NCBI RefSeq assembly: GCF_018129025.1
Contig: NZ_JAAEDI010000027.1
Coordinates: forward strand, 1 to 64,000
Source: Neoroseomonas terrae
GTDB taxonomy: Bacteria; Pseudomonadota; Alphaproteobacteria; Acetobacterales; Acetobacteraceae
Reading direction: 5' to 3'
DNA length: 64,000 nt
Shown: positions 25,033-33,382 of the stretch, piece by piece
How the letters are laid out: each line of letters opens with the position of its first letter
Numbering within the stretch: position 1 is the first letter of the stretch
The notes under the pieces: generated by a model
Databases searched by the model: none
The model's input: only the letters and a program-made list of their open reading frames with translations
Told to the model about the DNA's origin: nothing
Position numbers and translations under genes: made by a program

Positions 25033-25992
25033 ATGAGGCGATTCCGCCGTCGCAACATCACCATGGCCATGCTGGCGCTGCCGACGCTGGCTCGGGCGCA
25101 GGGTACCTGGCCGGACCGGCCCGTGCGCTTCATCGTGCCCTACAGCGCGGGCGGCGTCGCCGATACGATCGCACGGACCTTGCAGACGCGCGTGGCGGAG
25201 AATCTCGGCCAGTCCTTCATCATCGAGAACCGGACCGGCGCATCGGGTGCGATCGGCGCTGCTGCCGTCGCGCAATCGCCGGCCGACGGCTACACGCTGC
25301 TGTTCGAGGGCGCGACCTTCGCGACGCTGCCGGAAGTGCGGCGCGACCTGCCCTTCGATCATGCGCTGTTCATCCCGGTCGTGCAGGTGACGACGCAGCC
25401 CTACATCATCGGCATCCGCCCCGGATTCCCCGCCAATGACCTCGCAGGCTTCGTCGCCGAGGCGAAGCGCCGCCCGGGGGAGGTTACCTACGGCACGCCG
25501 GGCGTCGCGCATATCGGCCACTTCATGGGCGAGGCGCTGCAGATCGCGGCCGGCATCAGGCTGGAACACGTGCCCTTCCGCGGCGGCGCCGACGTGGCGC
25601 GCGAACTCGCGGCCGGGCGCATCGATGCGGGCATCATCTCCTATTCCAGCCTGCGGCCCGCCGTGGAGCGCGGCGGGACGCTGATCGCGAGCACCGCCGG
25701 GCAGCGGCAGGCGTCCTTGCCGCAGATCCCCGTGGTCGCGGAAACCTTCCCCGGCTACGACATGGCGTCCTGGACCGGGGTCTTCACGCCGGCCGGCACG
25801 CCGCCGGCGGCGCAGCAGCGCTTCAGCGCGGCGATCCGATCCGCTCTCGCCGACGCCGACGTTCGGCAGCGGCTGGAAGCGGCGGGCGCCGACCCGGTGG
25901 AATCAAACCCCGAAGCCTTCGCCGCCGTGATCCGCCGCGACCGGGAAACGGCGCGACGGATCGTGGAGGCGACAGGCCTGCGCGTCGGGTAG
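25033..25992 (+). CDS. Bug/TctC family substrate-binding protein
   Basis: 319-residue periplasmic receptor. The N-terminus MRRFRRRNITMAMLALPTLA ends in A-R-A-Q and is very basic before the hydrophobic stretch. The family pattern R-P-V-R-F-I-V-P-Y-S-A-G-G-V-A-D-T, the strand I-I-E-N-R-T-G-A-S-G and H-V-P-F-R-G-G-A-D are visible. GGGAGAGGG precedes the ATG. It is divergent from leuC and converges on the isocitrate-lyase-type gene 10 nt away. Ligand unknown; the neighbours suggest organic-acid metabolism but do not prove it. Confidence 0.92.
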   Translation: MRRFRRRNITMAMLALPTLARAQGTWPDRPVRFIVPYSAGGVADTIARTLQTRVAENLGQSFIIENRTGASGAIGAAAVAQSPADGYTLLFEGATFATLPEVRRDLPFDHALFIPVVQVTTQPYIIGIRPGFPANDLAGFVAEAKRRPGEVTYGTPGVAHIGHFMGEALQIAAGIRLEHVPFRGGADVARELAAGRIDAGIISYSSLRPAVERGGTLIASTAGQRQASLPQIPVVAETFPGYDMASWTGVFTPAGTPPAAQQRFSAAIRSALADADVRQRLEAAGADPVESNPEAFAAVIRRDRETARRIVEATGLRVG

Positions 25993-26002
25993 CGGCGCGC
26001 GC

Positions 26003-26965
26003 CTACTCCGCCGCCTTCGGCGCGTAGCCGAGGCCGCCTTCGTATTTCTGCGCGGCTTCCTCGGGCAGGAACTCCGCTTCCATCTCGCGGATCCGGTCGA
26101 AGCCGGCGAAGCCGTGCATGTTGCCCATCGGGTGCTGCTTGAAGCGCGCGTCATAGGCGGCCTCGGCCATCGGCCCTTCCTGCTTCAGCGCGGTGGCGAA
26201 GTCGTGGATCGCCATGATGGTCGCGCGCATCGCGGCACCGGGCAGGATGCAGACGCGGATGCCGAGCTCGGCCATCTGGTCGGTGGACAGGCGCGGGGAG
26301 ATGCCGGTCATGTTGTAGAAGACCGGGCCCTTCACCTCACGCCCGATCCGCGCGACTTCCTCGACATCCTTCGGGCCTTCGACGAAGGCGAGATCGGCGC
26401 CGGCCTCGAGGAAGGCATTGGCGCGGGTGATCGCCTCATCCAGCGAGCCGCCATGGGCGCCGCGGGCATCGGTGCGCGCGATGATGACGAAGTCCGGGTC
26501 GAGCGCATCGCGCGTGCGGGCGGCGGCGCGGATCTTCAGCACCGCCTCGTCGCGCGCGATCACTTCCCGCCCCGCGACATGGCCGCAGCGCTTGGGCGCG
26601 ACCTGGTCTTCCATGTGCAGGCCGGCGACGCCGCCGCGGATGTACTCCTCGACCGTGCGGACGACGTTGATGGCGTTGCCGAAGCCGGTATCCGCATCGG
26701 CGATCAGCGGGACCTTGACGGCGGCGGCGATCAGCCGGGCGTTCATCGCCATCTCGGTCAGCGTCACGAGACCCGCATCCGGCAGGCCGAGCAGGTTCAG
26801 CGAGGTGCCGTAGCCGGTCATGTAGAGCGCGGGAAAGCCGACGTGTTCGAGGATGCGGGCCGACATGGCGTTGAAGCAGCCGGGCACGACGAGCGGGCGG
26901 TTCGCGTCGATGAGGGCACGGAGACGGGTCGTGGGGCGGGCGGTATCGCCCTGGCCGAGGCGCAT
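26003..26965 (-). CDS. Isocitrate lyase/PEP mutase superfamily enzyme (carboxyvinyl-carboxyphosphonate phosphorylmutase-like)
   Basis: 320-residue TIM-barrel enzyme of the PEP mutase/isocitrate lyase superfamily. The catalytic cysteine is C127 in K-R-C-G-H, the lyase-type signature. Mg-binding acids appear in D-A-D-T-G-F-G-N and in M-E-D-Q. Y-M-T-G-Y-G-T-S precedes them. Possible reactions include 2-methylisocitrate, dimethylmalate or oxaloacetate cleavage; the sequence alone does not decide. It is monocistronic, converges on a Bug receptor and faces the Tad locus across a long non-coding region. Confidence 0.85.
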   Translation of the reverse strand: MRLGQGDTARPTTRLRALIDANRPLVVPGCFNAMSARILEHVGFPALYMTGYGTSLNLLGLPDAGLVTLTEMAMNARLIAAAVKVPLIADADTGFGNAINVVRTVEEYIRGGVAGLHMEDQVAPKRCGHVAGREVIARDEAVLKIRAAARTRDALDPDFVIIARTDARGAHGGSLDEAITRANAFLEAGADLAFVEGPKDVEEVARIGREVKGPVFYNMTGISPRLSTDQMAELGIRVCILPGAAMRATIMAIHDFATALKQEGPMAEAAYDARFKQHPMGNMHGFAGFDRIREMEAEFLPEEAAQKYEGGLGYAPKAAE

Positions 26966-27529
26966 GAGAGGCTCCCGAGGTCTGGATGTTTCCCCGGGGA
27001 GCCTAGGCGGCGGCGGGACCCTCGGAAAGCTGTGGCTTTCGCGCCACGCGGCGCGTCAGGACCAGCGAGGATGCGGCCAGAAGAGTATGCCGGCGCTTGC
27101 GTTCGTAGGGCCTTGTCGCTCACAAGTGAGTGAAGTTTGTTGCATCGACGCAGGCGGGACGAGGCGCCGACGATTTTTTGGACGGCCTGAAATATTCCGC
27201 TGAAATTCGCGTGTCGCAACGAATTTTGCAACCCGGGCGGGGGCTCACGCTTCGTGAGTCGCCCGGTATCGCATCGTTCTAAGCGTCTTCATGGATGAGG
27301 TTCATGCCATACGGTGCGACTGACGGGCACGTTTAGAGAAATATCAAATAAATCTCAATTTTTGGCGTTGACCTTTCATTAACGAGAGTGTTTTGGTTGT
27401 CTCGACGCGGTTGACTACCTCAGGTGGCGATCCGCTTCGCGCTTCCATCAAAAGGTCCAGACGAGCGGATTTGATGGCGGTGATGCACAAAACGGCTCGT
27501 TTTTTTGAGATGCATCGAAGGGGATCGAC
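26966..27529. other. 564-nt intergenic region upstream of the Flp pilin
   Basis: No convincing reading frame on either strand. The part from about 27100 to 27400 is clearly more AT-rich than the surroundings, with an A/T-dense stretch at about 27331-27368. A TTGACC at 27369-27374 and a TTGACT near 27410 could be -35 elements for the pilin operon, but no good -10 hexamer is seen at the right spacing. The segment just before the pilin contains the hairpin described separately. It probably holds the tad promoter and regulator sites. Confidence 0.5.
27482..27516 (+). promoter_or_regulatory. Inverted repeat in the leader of the first Flp pilin
   Basis: GATGCA at 27482-27487 pairs with TGCATC at 27511-27516. 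Inside it AAAACG at 27489-27494 pairs with CGTTTT at 27498-27503 around a GCT loop, followed by extra Ts. The structure ends just before the pilin ribosome site (AAGGGG) and 14 nt before ATG 27530. It could control translation or act as a leaky terminator; no regulator can be named. Confidence 0.45.
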
Positions 27530-27751
27530 ATGATTCGCAAGTTTCTGGCTTCGCTCCGTGGCGCCGTTTCCGACCGCAAGGGCGTGACGGCGGCCGAATA
27601 CGCCATTCTGGCGGTGGGTGTGGTGATCGTGGTCGGCGGCGCCGTTGCCGCATTCCAGGGCACCTTGACCACAGCCTTCACGGGCATCGGCACGCAGGTC
27701 ACGTCGACACAGAACTCGCTGCAGGGCCCTGCCGCCGGCGGGGGCCGCTGA
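27530..27751 (+). CDS. flp: Flp-family type IVb pilin (first copy)
   Basis: 73-residue prepilin, the probable major subunit of the Tad pilus. The class signature is present: a basic leader ending G18, then V-T-A-A-E-Y, so Glu23 is Glu5 of the mature pilin. A hydrophobic helix A-I-L-A-V-G-V-V-I-V-V-G-G follows. CpaA, encoded downstream, should cleave after G18. The C-terminus is Ser/Thr/Gln/Gly-rich without the Tyr-Phe pair of the Aggregatibacter Flp motif. AAGGGG lies 6 nt before the ATG. It heads the tad locus and is followed by a strong hairpin. Confidence 0.92.
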   Translation: MIRKFLASLRGAVSDRKGVTAAEYAILAVGVVIVVGGAVAAFQGTLTTAFTGIGTQVTSTQNSLQGPAAGGGR

Positions 27752-27762
27752 TCCTCGGTTCG

Positions 27763-27804
27763 CCGGTCGTCTGGGCGCCCCGCTTTGTGGTGCCCGACGA
27801 TCGG
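27763..27804 (+). repeat. Long stem-loop after the first Flp pilin gene
   Basis: Arms 27763-27779 and 27789-27804 pair over about 16 bp with two G-U pairs and one bulged T at 27772; the loop is 27780-27788. No T-tract follows, so it is not a classical terminator. Placed 12 nt after the pilin stop, it could stabilise the pilin transcript 3' end or reduce read-through, allowing more pilin than assembly machinery to be made. That role is inferred. Confidence 0.6.
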
Positions 27805-27917
27805 CGGCGGGATTGAGAGCGGCAGTCGCGTCTCGTGCAGCCCATGTGCCATCAGGCCCGGGCGTGGATTTGGCTAGATGGCCCGAAAGGCTCGTTGGGT
27901 AGCCGAGGGGGTAAACC

Positions 27918-28121
27918 GTGGTTGGATTCACGCTAAGGGCGACGCGAGAGAGTGGGCTACTAGGGGATCGGCGCGGCGTTAGCTCCGCTGAGTACGCGAT
28001 CCTGGCCGTTGGCATCATCATTGTGGTTGGGGCGGCGGTATCCGCCTTCAGTCTGAACAACCCGATGGAGTACGCAGCCCAGTCCGTGACGAGTACGCAG
28101 GCATCGCTTGCGGCGCGTTGA
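27918..28121 (+). CDS. Flp-family type IVb pilin (second copy)
   Basis: 67-residue prepilin with the same architecture as the first copy: leader ending G20, then V-S-S-A-E-Y with Glu25 as mature Glu5, and the helix A-I-L-A-V-G-I-I-I-V-V-G-A. Both copies end in a V-T-S-T-Q-x-S-L motif. The leader has R-R-G rather than R-K-G, and the mature C-terminal part differs (N-N-P-M-E-Y). It starts with GTG 27918 behind a GAGGGG site. It may be a minor or alternative pilin made by duplication; relative expression cannot be told. Confidence 0.88.
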   Translation: MVGFTLRATRESGLLGDRRGVSSAEYAILAVGIIIVVGAAVSAFSLNNPMEYAAQSVTSTQASLAAR

Positions 28122-28169
28122 CCGGCGGGCTGTACGCGGTGCGGGTTCAGCATCTGGGGCGCTCGTTAC

Positions 28170-28679
28170 ATGGCCAATCTCATGCTGTTCCCAGTCGCAG
28201 CGGGACTGCTCCTGCTGGTCGCTGCCGCGAGGGATATCGCGACGCGGTTGATACCCGATGGAATTCCGATAGCGATCGCTGCGGTCGGGCTTGTGACGCG
28301 CGCCATGGTGGGCTGGCAGGAAGCTGCTCTGTCCCTGGCAGTCGCCGCCTTGTTGTTCGCCGCGCTGTTTGCGGTTGCCATGCGAGGCTGGCTCGGGGGC
28401 GGTGACGTCAAGCTCGTGAGCGCCATGGCGGTCGGCCTTGCGCCTTCCGAGACGTGGCTTTTCGTCGTCACCACGGTCTTTGCCGGCGGCATTCTCGGCG
28501 TCGCTTACATCCTGGCGCGATATGTCGTGCCCGAGACGCGTGTCGTAGCGGGCGGCTCCCTGGTCCGCCGTGTGCTGGCCGTCGAAGCCTGGCGTGTTCG
28601 ACGGCGTGGCCCGCTTCCCTACGCCGTCGCCATCGCGATCGGCGGCATCTTCGTCCTCTACACCCTGGCAGGGGTCTGA
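28170..28679 (+). CDS. cpaA: Flp prepilin peptidase (A24 family)
   Basis: 169-residue polytopic inner-membrane aspartic protease that removes the pilin leader. It is the short form without the methyltransferase domain, as expected for CpaA/TadV. The two catalytic aspartates are D22 in R-D-I-A-T-R-L-I-P-D and D79 in G-G-G-D-V-K (the GxGD motif). Five or six hydrophobic helices are present. It lies between the pilin genes and cpaB, the usual order. Confidence 0.93.
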   Translation: MANLMLFPVAAGLLLLVAAARDIATRLIPDGIPIAIAAVGLVTRAMVGWQEAALSLAVAALLFAALFAVAMRGWLGGGDVKLVSAMAVGLAPSETWLFVVTTVFAGGILGVAYILARYVVPETRVVAGGSLVRRVLAVEAWRVRRRGPLPYAVAIAIGGIFVLYTLAGV

Positions 28680-28683
28680 CCCG

Positions 28684-29550
28684 ATGTTCATGCGGATGCT
28701 CGTCGTCCTGTCCCTGGTGCTGAGCGCCACCGGCCTCGGCATCCTCGCGCTCCAACTGATGCAGCCGCCTGCGCAACCGCAGCAGGTCGCTCGCGTCGAA
28801 GCGCCGCCCACCGTCGCGCCCGCCCAGCGCATCCGCATGCTCGTCGCGGCGCGCCCGCTGTCCATCGGCACGCTGCTGAAGGATGATGACATGCGGGAGG
28901 TCGAGATTGCCGGCGACGCCATCCCCGAAGGCGCCTTCGTTGGCGGCGCCGAATCCCTCGCGGAACTCCGTGGCGCGCTGCTGCGCCGCTTCGTCGATCC
29001 GAACAGTCCCATCATCCGCACGGACGTGCTGCGCCCCCGCGATCGCGGCTTCCTCGCCGCCGTGCTGCGGCCCGGTACGCGCGCCATTTCAGTCGGCGTT
29101 GATGTCGTGACCGGCGCCTCCGGTCTCATCTGGCCGGGCGACGAGGTGGACCTGATCCTGACCCAGGATCTGCAGCAGCAGGGCTCCGAATCGCCTGGAC
29201 GCCGTGTCGTTGGCGAGACAATTCTGTCCGCGGTTCGGGTGATCGCGGTGGATCAGCAAATCAGTCACAGCGGAACGGATACGGCGGCCGGCCGGGTGGT
29301 CGCACGCACCGTGACGCTCGAGGTCACGCCCGAGCAGGCGGAACGGGTGGCAGTGGCGATGCAGCTTGGCCGCATCTCGCTCGTCGTCCGCGCCATCGAG
29401 GGCGTGCCCGAGGCCGGGGGGCCGCGGCCGTCGCTGGTGTTCGGCTCGGATGTCTCCTCGGCCCTGGCGGCGCCACAGGCTCCGGCGCCGGCTGCACCGC
29501 GCATGCGCATCATCCAGGGCGGTTCGCAGCAGGAGGTTACGTTCAGATGA
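28684..29550 (+). CDS. cpaB: Tad pilus assembly protein CpaB/RcpC
   Basis: 288-residue periplasmic protein anchored by an N-terminal hydrophobic segment (residues 5-21). A SAF domain follows from about residue 52, opening with V-A-A-R-P-L-S-I-G-T-L-L-K-D-D-D. The RcpC/CpaB domain continues with R-A-I-S-V-G-V-D-V-V-T-G-A-S-G-L-I-W-P-G-D-E-V-D-L-I-L. It helps place the secretin and may contact peptidoglycan. It starts 4 nt after cpaA, and its stop overlaps the secretin ATG. Confidence 0.93.
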   Translation: MFMRMLVVLSLVLSATGLGILALQLMQPPAQPQQVARVEAPPTVAPAQRIRMLVAARPLSIGTLLKDDDMREVEIAGDAIPEGAFVGGAESLAELRGALLRRFVDPNSPIIRTDVLRPRDRGFLAAVLRPGTRAISVGVDVVTGASGLIWPGDEVDLILTQDLQQQGSESPGRRVVGETILSAVRVIAVDQQISHSGTDTAAGRVVARTVTLEVTPEQAERVAVAMQLGRISLVVRAIEGVPEAGGPRPSLVFGSDVSSALAAPQAPAPAAPRMRIIQGGSQQEVTFR

Positions 29551-31802
29551 ACCAAGGGCGTATGGCGGCCGGGACTCTGCGGCCAACGTGGCGGGCGACG
29601 TGGCTCGCTGCGGCGGCGGTCCTGGCGCTGCTGCCCGTGGGAATGGCGACTGCGCAGGATGTCGCGCACAGCGTCGCGGCCGAGCCGTCGATCGGCGTGC
29701 GGGTCGGCAACCATCCCGGCTACGGCCGGGTCGTCTTCGACTGGCCGGTGCGCACCGACTATCAGGCGATTGCCGCCGGGGATGCCCTGGTGCTGCGCTT
29801 CGCGTCGCCCGGACAGCCGCAGGTGAGCGGCACCGCCAGGCCGCGCAACGTCATGGCGCTGACGTCCGAGGGCGACGCGGTGCGCATCACCGTCCGCCCG
29901 GGCGCCCAGTTCCGGCATTTTCACCACGGCCCCAAGCTGGTCGTGGACATCCTGGACCCGGAGGCCCCGCTTGCCGCGGTGACCGCACCGCCGCCGCCCA
30001 GGCCCGCCCGTGCCGTTACGGCGGCCGGCGCTGAAGGCGCGGCGGGCGCCGGCGCGGCGACGACGGAGGCCGTGCTTGCCGACCTCGCCTCGGCGACGCG
30101 GATTGCGGTGCCGGAACGCCCGGCAGCGCGTGGCGCCGTCCTGGCCAGCACCGCGCCGGGCGTCGAGGCCACGCGGCCGGTGGCGCTGACGCCGAATGTC
30201 CTGCCGACCGCGCCGGCCGCGTCGCCGGCGACCACCCAGATGACCCAGGCCCTGCCGCCCGTCGGCCCGCGCAGCACGCCGCCATTCGGCGCGCCGATGC
30301 CGACGCCCGGACTGGCCATGATGCCGCAGGCCCTTCCGGTGCAGGCGCAGGGCGTCCCGGTTCAGGTGCCTGGCGCACCGCAGATGGTGACGCCCATGCC
30401 GGGCGCCACGATGACCCGGCCGCTCGTGCTGGAGCAGGGGTCCGGCCGTCTTGTCGAATTGCCCGCCCCGGCGCTGACCGTGCTGGTCGCGGACCCGCGC
30501 ATCGCGCGCGTGCAGCCGGCCTCGCCGACCAGCCTGTTCGTCATGGGCGTGAATGCCGGCCGGACGAATTTGATCGCGACGCGGGAGGATGGCTCGCTGG
30601 TTGCCGAGTTCGACATCACCGTGACGAGCAGCGGCGCGACGGGCCCGGCCCAGGCGGCACCGGTCGCGGCGGCACCGACCGTCTCGGCCGGGCAGATCCA
30701 GAGCATGATCCGCCGCATGGTGCGCGGCGGGCAGAATGTCCGCGTCTCCGTGGCTGGGCGCACGGGCGCGATCCAGCTTTCCGGCATGGTGCCCTCGGCG
30801 GCCGACGCGCAGCGCGCGGAAGCCATCGCCAAGTCGCTGGGTGGCGAAGCGCGCGAGGTGATCAACGATCTCACCCTGCTGTCCGGCATCCAGGTGAACC
30901 TGCGGGTGCGGGTCGTCGAAGTTTCGCGTGAGGTGACGCGCGACCTCGGCTTCAACTGGCTTGGTGTCTTTGCCGGCGGCAACTGGCAGCTTGGCATCCG
31001 GACGGGAAGCATCATCGGCAGTGCGATCGGCGCCGGCCCGGGTGGCGTGCTCGGCGGGCTGATCGGCGGCGCCGGCACCGGCACCGGCGGCACCTATGGC
31101 ATGCGCTATTCGAGCGGCGGCTGGGACATCAACGGACTGATCGATGCACTCGCCCAGGACCGGCTGGTCACGATCCTCGCCGAGCCGAACCTGACGGCAC
31201 AGTCGGGCGAGGTGGCGTCCTTCCTCGCCGGTGGCGAGTTTCCGGTGCCCGCGGCGGCGGCGAACAACAGCGCGACGCTGTCGGTCGAATACAAGCCTTA
31301 CGGCGTCAGCCTGGCCTTCGTGCCGACGGTGCTCTCGCCCGAACGCTTGAACATGCGCGTGCGACCCGAGGTCAGCGAGTTGAGTGAGACCGGGTCGATC
31401 TCCTTCCCGGTTGCCGGCGGTGTCGTCAGCATTCCCGGCCTGACGGTGCGCCGGGCGGAGACGACCGTCGAACTCGGCAGCGGGCAGAGTTTCGCGATCG
31501 CCGGGCTGCTGAGCCGCAACGCCTCGATCAACAACAGCGGTGTCAGTGGCCTCGGTGATATTCCGGTGCTCGGCGCGCTGTTCCGCTCCGACCGGTATCG
31601 CCGGAACGAGACGGAGCTGGTGATCATCATCACGCCCTATCTCGTCCGGCCGACCTCCGATCCGACGGCGCTCGCCACGCCGCTCGACACCTTCCGCCCG
31701 GCGACCGACCTCGAGCGCGTGCTGCTGCGGCGGCAGACCGGCTCCGGCGCGCCCTACCGCCAGATCCGCCCGCCGGCGGCGGCCGGCTTCATCGTGGAGT
31801 GA
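29547..31802 (+). CDS. cpaC: Tad secretin CpaC/RcpA with N-terminal extension
   Basis: 751-residue outer-membrane secretin, much longer than the roughly 450-550 usual for CpaC. A signal peptide ends near A-T-A-Q (residue 36). An AMIN-like domain (about 48-130) includes Y-G-R-V-V-F-D-W-P-V and L-V-V-D-I-L-D-P. A Pro/Ala linker (about 135-285) follows. Then comes the pilus-assembly N domain (about 287-360), a BON-like unit (about 385-445), and the secretin core with V-R-V-V-E-V-S-R-E and the E-T-V-E-L-like G-Q-S-F-A-I-A-G-L-L region. It forms the pore through which Flp fibres leave. It overlaps cpaB by ATGA. Confidence 0.92.
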   Translation: MNQGRMAAGTLRPTWRATWLAAAAVLALLPVGMATAQDVAHSVAAEPSIGVRVGNHPGYGRVVFDWPVRTDYQAIAAGDALVLRFASPGQPQVSGTARPRNVMALTSEGDAVRITVRPGAQFRHFHHGPKLVVDILDPEAPLAAVTAPPPPRPARAVTAAGAEGAAGAGAATTEAVLADLASATRIAVPERPAARGAVLASTAPGVEATRPVALTPNVLPTAPAASPATTQMTQALPPVGPRSTPPFGAPMPTPGLAMMPQALPVQAQGVPVQVPGAPQMVTPMPGATMTRPLVLEQGSGRLVELPAPALTVLVADPRIARVQPASPTSLFVMGVNAGRTNLIATREDGSLVAEFDITVTSSGATGPAQAAPVAAAPTVSAGQIQSMIRRMVRGGQNVRVSVAGRTGAIQLSGMVPSAADAQRAEAIAKSLGGEAREVINDLTLLSGIQVNLRVRVVEVSREVTRDLGFNWLGVFAGGNWQLGIRTGSIIGSAIGAGPGGVLGGLIGGAGTGTGGTYGMRYSSGGWDINGLIDALAQDRLVTILAEPNLTAQSGEVASFLAGGEFPVPAAAANNSATLSVEYKPYGVSLAFVPTVLSPERLNMRVRPEVSELSETGSISFPVAGGVVSIPGLTVRRAETTVELGSGQSFAIAGLLSRNASINNSGVSGLGDIPVLGALFRSDRYRRNETELVIIITPYLVRPTSDPTALATPLDTFRPATDLERVLLRRQTGSGAPYRQIRPPAAAGFIVE

Positions 31803-31807
31803 GCGTC

Positions 31808-32158
31808 ATGGCCCTGCGATACGCACCCGTCGCGACGCTCGCCCTGGCGCTCGGCCTCGGCGCCTGCGCCCCGGACACCTATTTCCCGCCGACCGATTTC
31901 GAGCGGGCCGGCACCTGGCAGGCGGAGGGGATCAACGACCGCAACCTCCGGGCCATGGTGGCGGATCCTTCCAATCTGACGCGCGGCGTCGGTGCCGCGA
32001 CGGATCGCGGCGCGATGGGCGCCGCCGCGGCGCAGGCGCTGCAGGATGGCCGGCGGCCTGCGCTCCCACGCACGACCCTCAGCGAGGTGGGCCAGGACAG
32101 CGGCGGCGGTGCGACGGGCGTCACGAGCGGCGGCCGCGGAGGTTCCGGTGGCAACTGA
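31808..32158 (+). CDS. Small Tad-locus lipoprotein in the CpaD position
   Basis: 116-residue putative lipoprotein: leader MALRYAPVATLALALGLGAC with Cys20 in an L-G-A-C lipobox. The short mature part carries F-E-R-A-G-T-W and N-D-R-N-L-R-A-M-V-A-D-P, which recalls the N-x-x-N-L-x-x-M-V-x-x-P motif of CpaD, and ends in a Gly/Ser-rich tail. True CpaD is about twice as long, so this is a shortened version. A GGAG at 31796-31799 sits 8 nt before ATG 31808; a GTG at 31799 overlapping the secretin stop is an alternative. It probably pilots the secretin. Confidence 0.75.
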   Translation: MALRYAPVATLALALGLGACAPDTYFPPTDFERAGTWQAEGINDRNLRAMVADPSNLTRGVGAATDRGAMGAAAAQALQDGRRPALPRTTLSEVGQDSGGGATGVTSGGRGGSGGN

Positions 32159-33380
32159 CCGCGGCGCCCTGCACGAGATGCCCGACGCGCAGCGTGGCGG
32201 CGCGATCATCTCCGCCGATCGCCCGTCGCTCATGGTCTTCGTGTCCGATGAAGCGACCGAGGCGGCGATCCGCGGCGGCATTGGCGACATGCTGGGTGCT
32301 CAGCTCCGGCGGGGCACGGTGCGCACCGCGGCCAAGGCGCTGGAGAAGGAGGCGACCCCGCGCGTCCTGATCGTCGACATCACGGGCATCGAGGATCCCT
32401 TCGGCGCACTCGACGACCTTGCTTCGGTCTGCACGCCCGATGTCCGCGTGCTGGTGGTGGGCGAGCGGACCGAGATCGCATTCTATCGCGACATCACGCG
32501 CAATGTCGGCGTGCATGAGTACCTGCACAAGCCGCTGACGCGCGACAACGTCGCCCGGCTGTTCGCCCCGCATGTGCAGGGCGGCGGCGATGGGATGCAG
32601 GATCGCGGCGGGCAGGTGACGGTCGTCTGCGGCGTGCATGGCGGCGTGGGCGCGACGACGCTCGCCGTCAATCTCGCCTTGCAGCTCGAGGACGTGACGC
32701 GCGGCCATGTCGCGCTGCTGGACCTGCATCTCCGCGGCGGGGCGGCGGCGATGATGCTCGGCGCCCGGGTCACCTCCGGCCTGCGCGTGGCGCTCGAGGA
32801 ACCGGAGCGCGTGGACAGCCTCTTCCTCGACCGCGTCGGCGTGCCGCTCGGCGAGCGGGTGAGGCTGATCGCCGCCGAGGAGGCGATGGAGGCCGACGTC
32901 CGGCCGACCGAGGAAGGTGCCCGCCGCGTCGTCGAGATGCTGCGCCAGCGCTTCAACCATGTCGTCATCGACCTGCCGATGCCGCCCGGCCCGATGGAGC
33001 GGCTGGTGTTGCAGCGGGCGCGGCATGTGGTGCTGGTGCTCGGGCCGGACGTCGCGAGCATCCGTGACACGGTCTCGATCAAGAAGCTCGTGACGATGAC
33101 GGGTTCGGCGGGACGCGTGATCACCGTGCTGAACGGCATGGGCCGCAAGGGCTATCTGCCGGTGAAGCTGATCGCGGAAGGCATCGGGGCCATGCCCGAC
33201 GTCGTCATTCCGGACCTGCCGCGCCAATTGCCGCGGGCGGCGAATCTCGGCCGGCCGGCGCTGCGCGACAGCCCACCACTGCGCCGCGCCCTCGGCGCCC
33301 TGTCGCAGGAGATCGCGGCGGTTCGCTCGACCGAGCGGTCGCGCTCGCTCCTCGGCCGGCTGCTCAAGGGCAGGGGCTGA
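32148..33380 (+). CDS. cpaE: Tad pilus localisation ATPase TadZ/CpaE
   Basis: 410-residue MinD/ParA-superfamily protein. The N-terminal part (about 20-140) is a degenerate receiver-like domain with L-I-V-D-I-T-G-I and a strand-loop E-Y-L-H-K-P-L-T. The ATPase half has a deviant Walker A at about residues 163-172 (H-G-G-V-G-A-T-T) with Ala where ParA has the signature Lys, a known TadZ feature. V-V-I-D-L-P-M-P is the Walker B. It places the pilus machine at the cell pole. A GTG at 32148 with GGAGG 5 nt upstream is chosen; it overlaps the lipoprotein gene by 11 nt. Confidence 0.9.
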   Translation: MATDRGALHEMPDAQRGGAIISADRPSLMVFVSDEATEAAIRGGIGDMLGAQLRRGTVRTAAKALEKEATPRVLIVDITGIEDPFGALDDLASVCTPDVRVLVVGERTEIAFYRDITRNVGVHEYLHKPLTRDNVARLFAPHVQGGGDGMQDRGGQVTVVCGVHGGVGATTLAVNLALQLEDVTRGHVALLDLHLRGGAAAMMLGARVTSGLRVALEEPERVDSLFLDRVGVPLGERVRLIAAEEAMEADVRPTEEGARRVVEMLRQRFNHVVIDLPMPPGPMERLVLQRARHVVLVLGPDVASIRDTVSIKKLVTMTGSAGRVITVLNGMGRKGYLPVKLIAEGIGAMPDVVIPDLPRQLPRAANLGRPALRDSPPLRRALGALSQEIAAVRSTERSRSLLGRLLKGRG

Positions 33381-33382
33381 CA

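Noticed and set aside
27369..27403. Sigma-70 promoter for the pilin operon at TTGACC
   Set aside because: No convincing -10 hexamer at 16-18 nt, so it is mentioned only within the intergenic entry.
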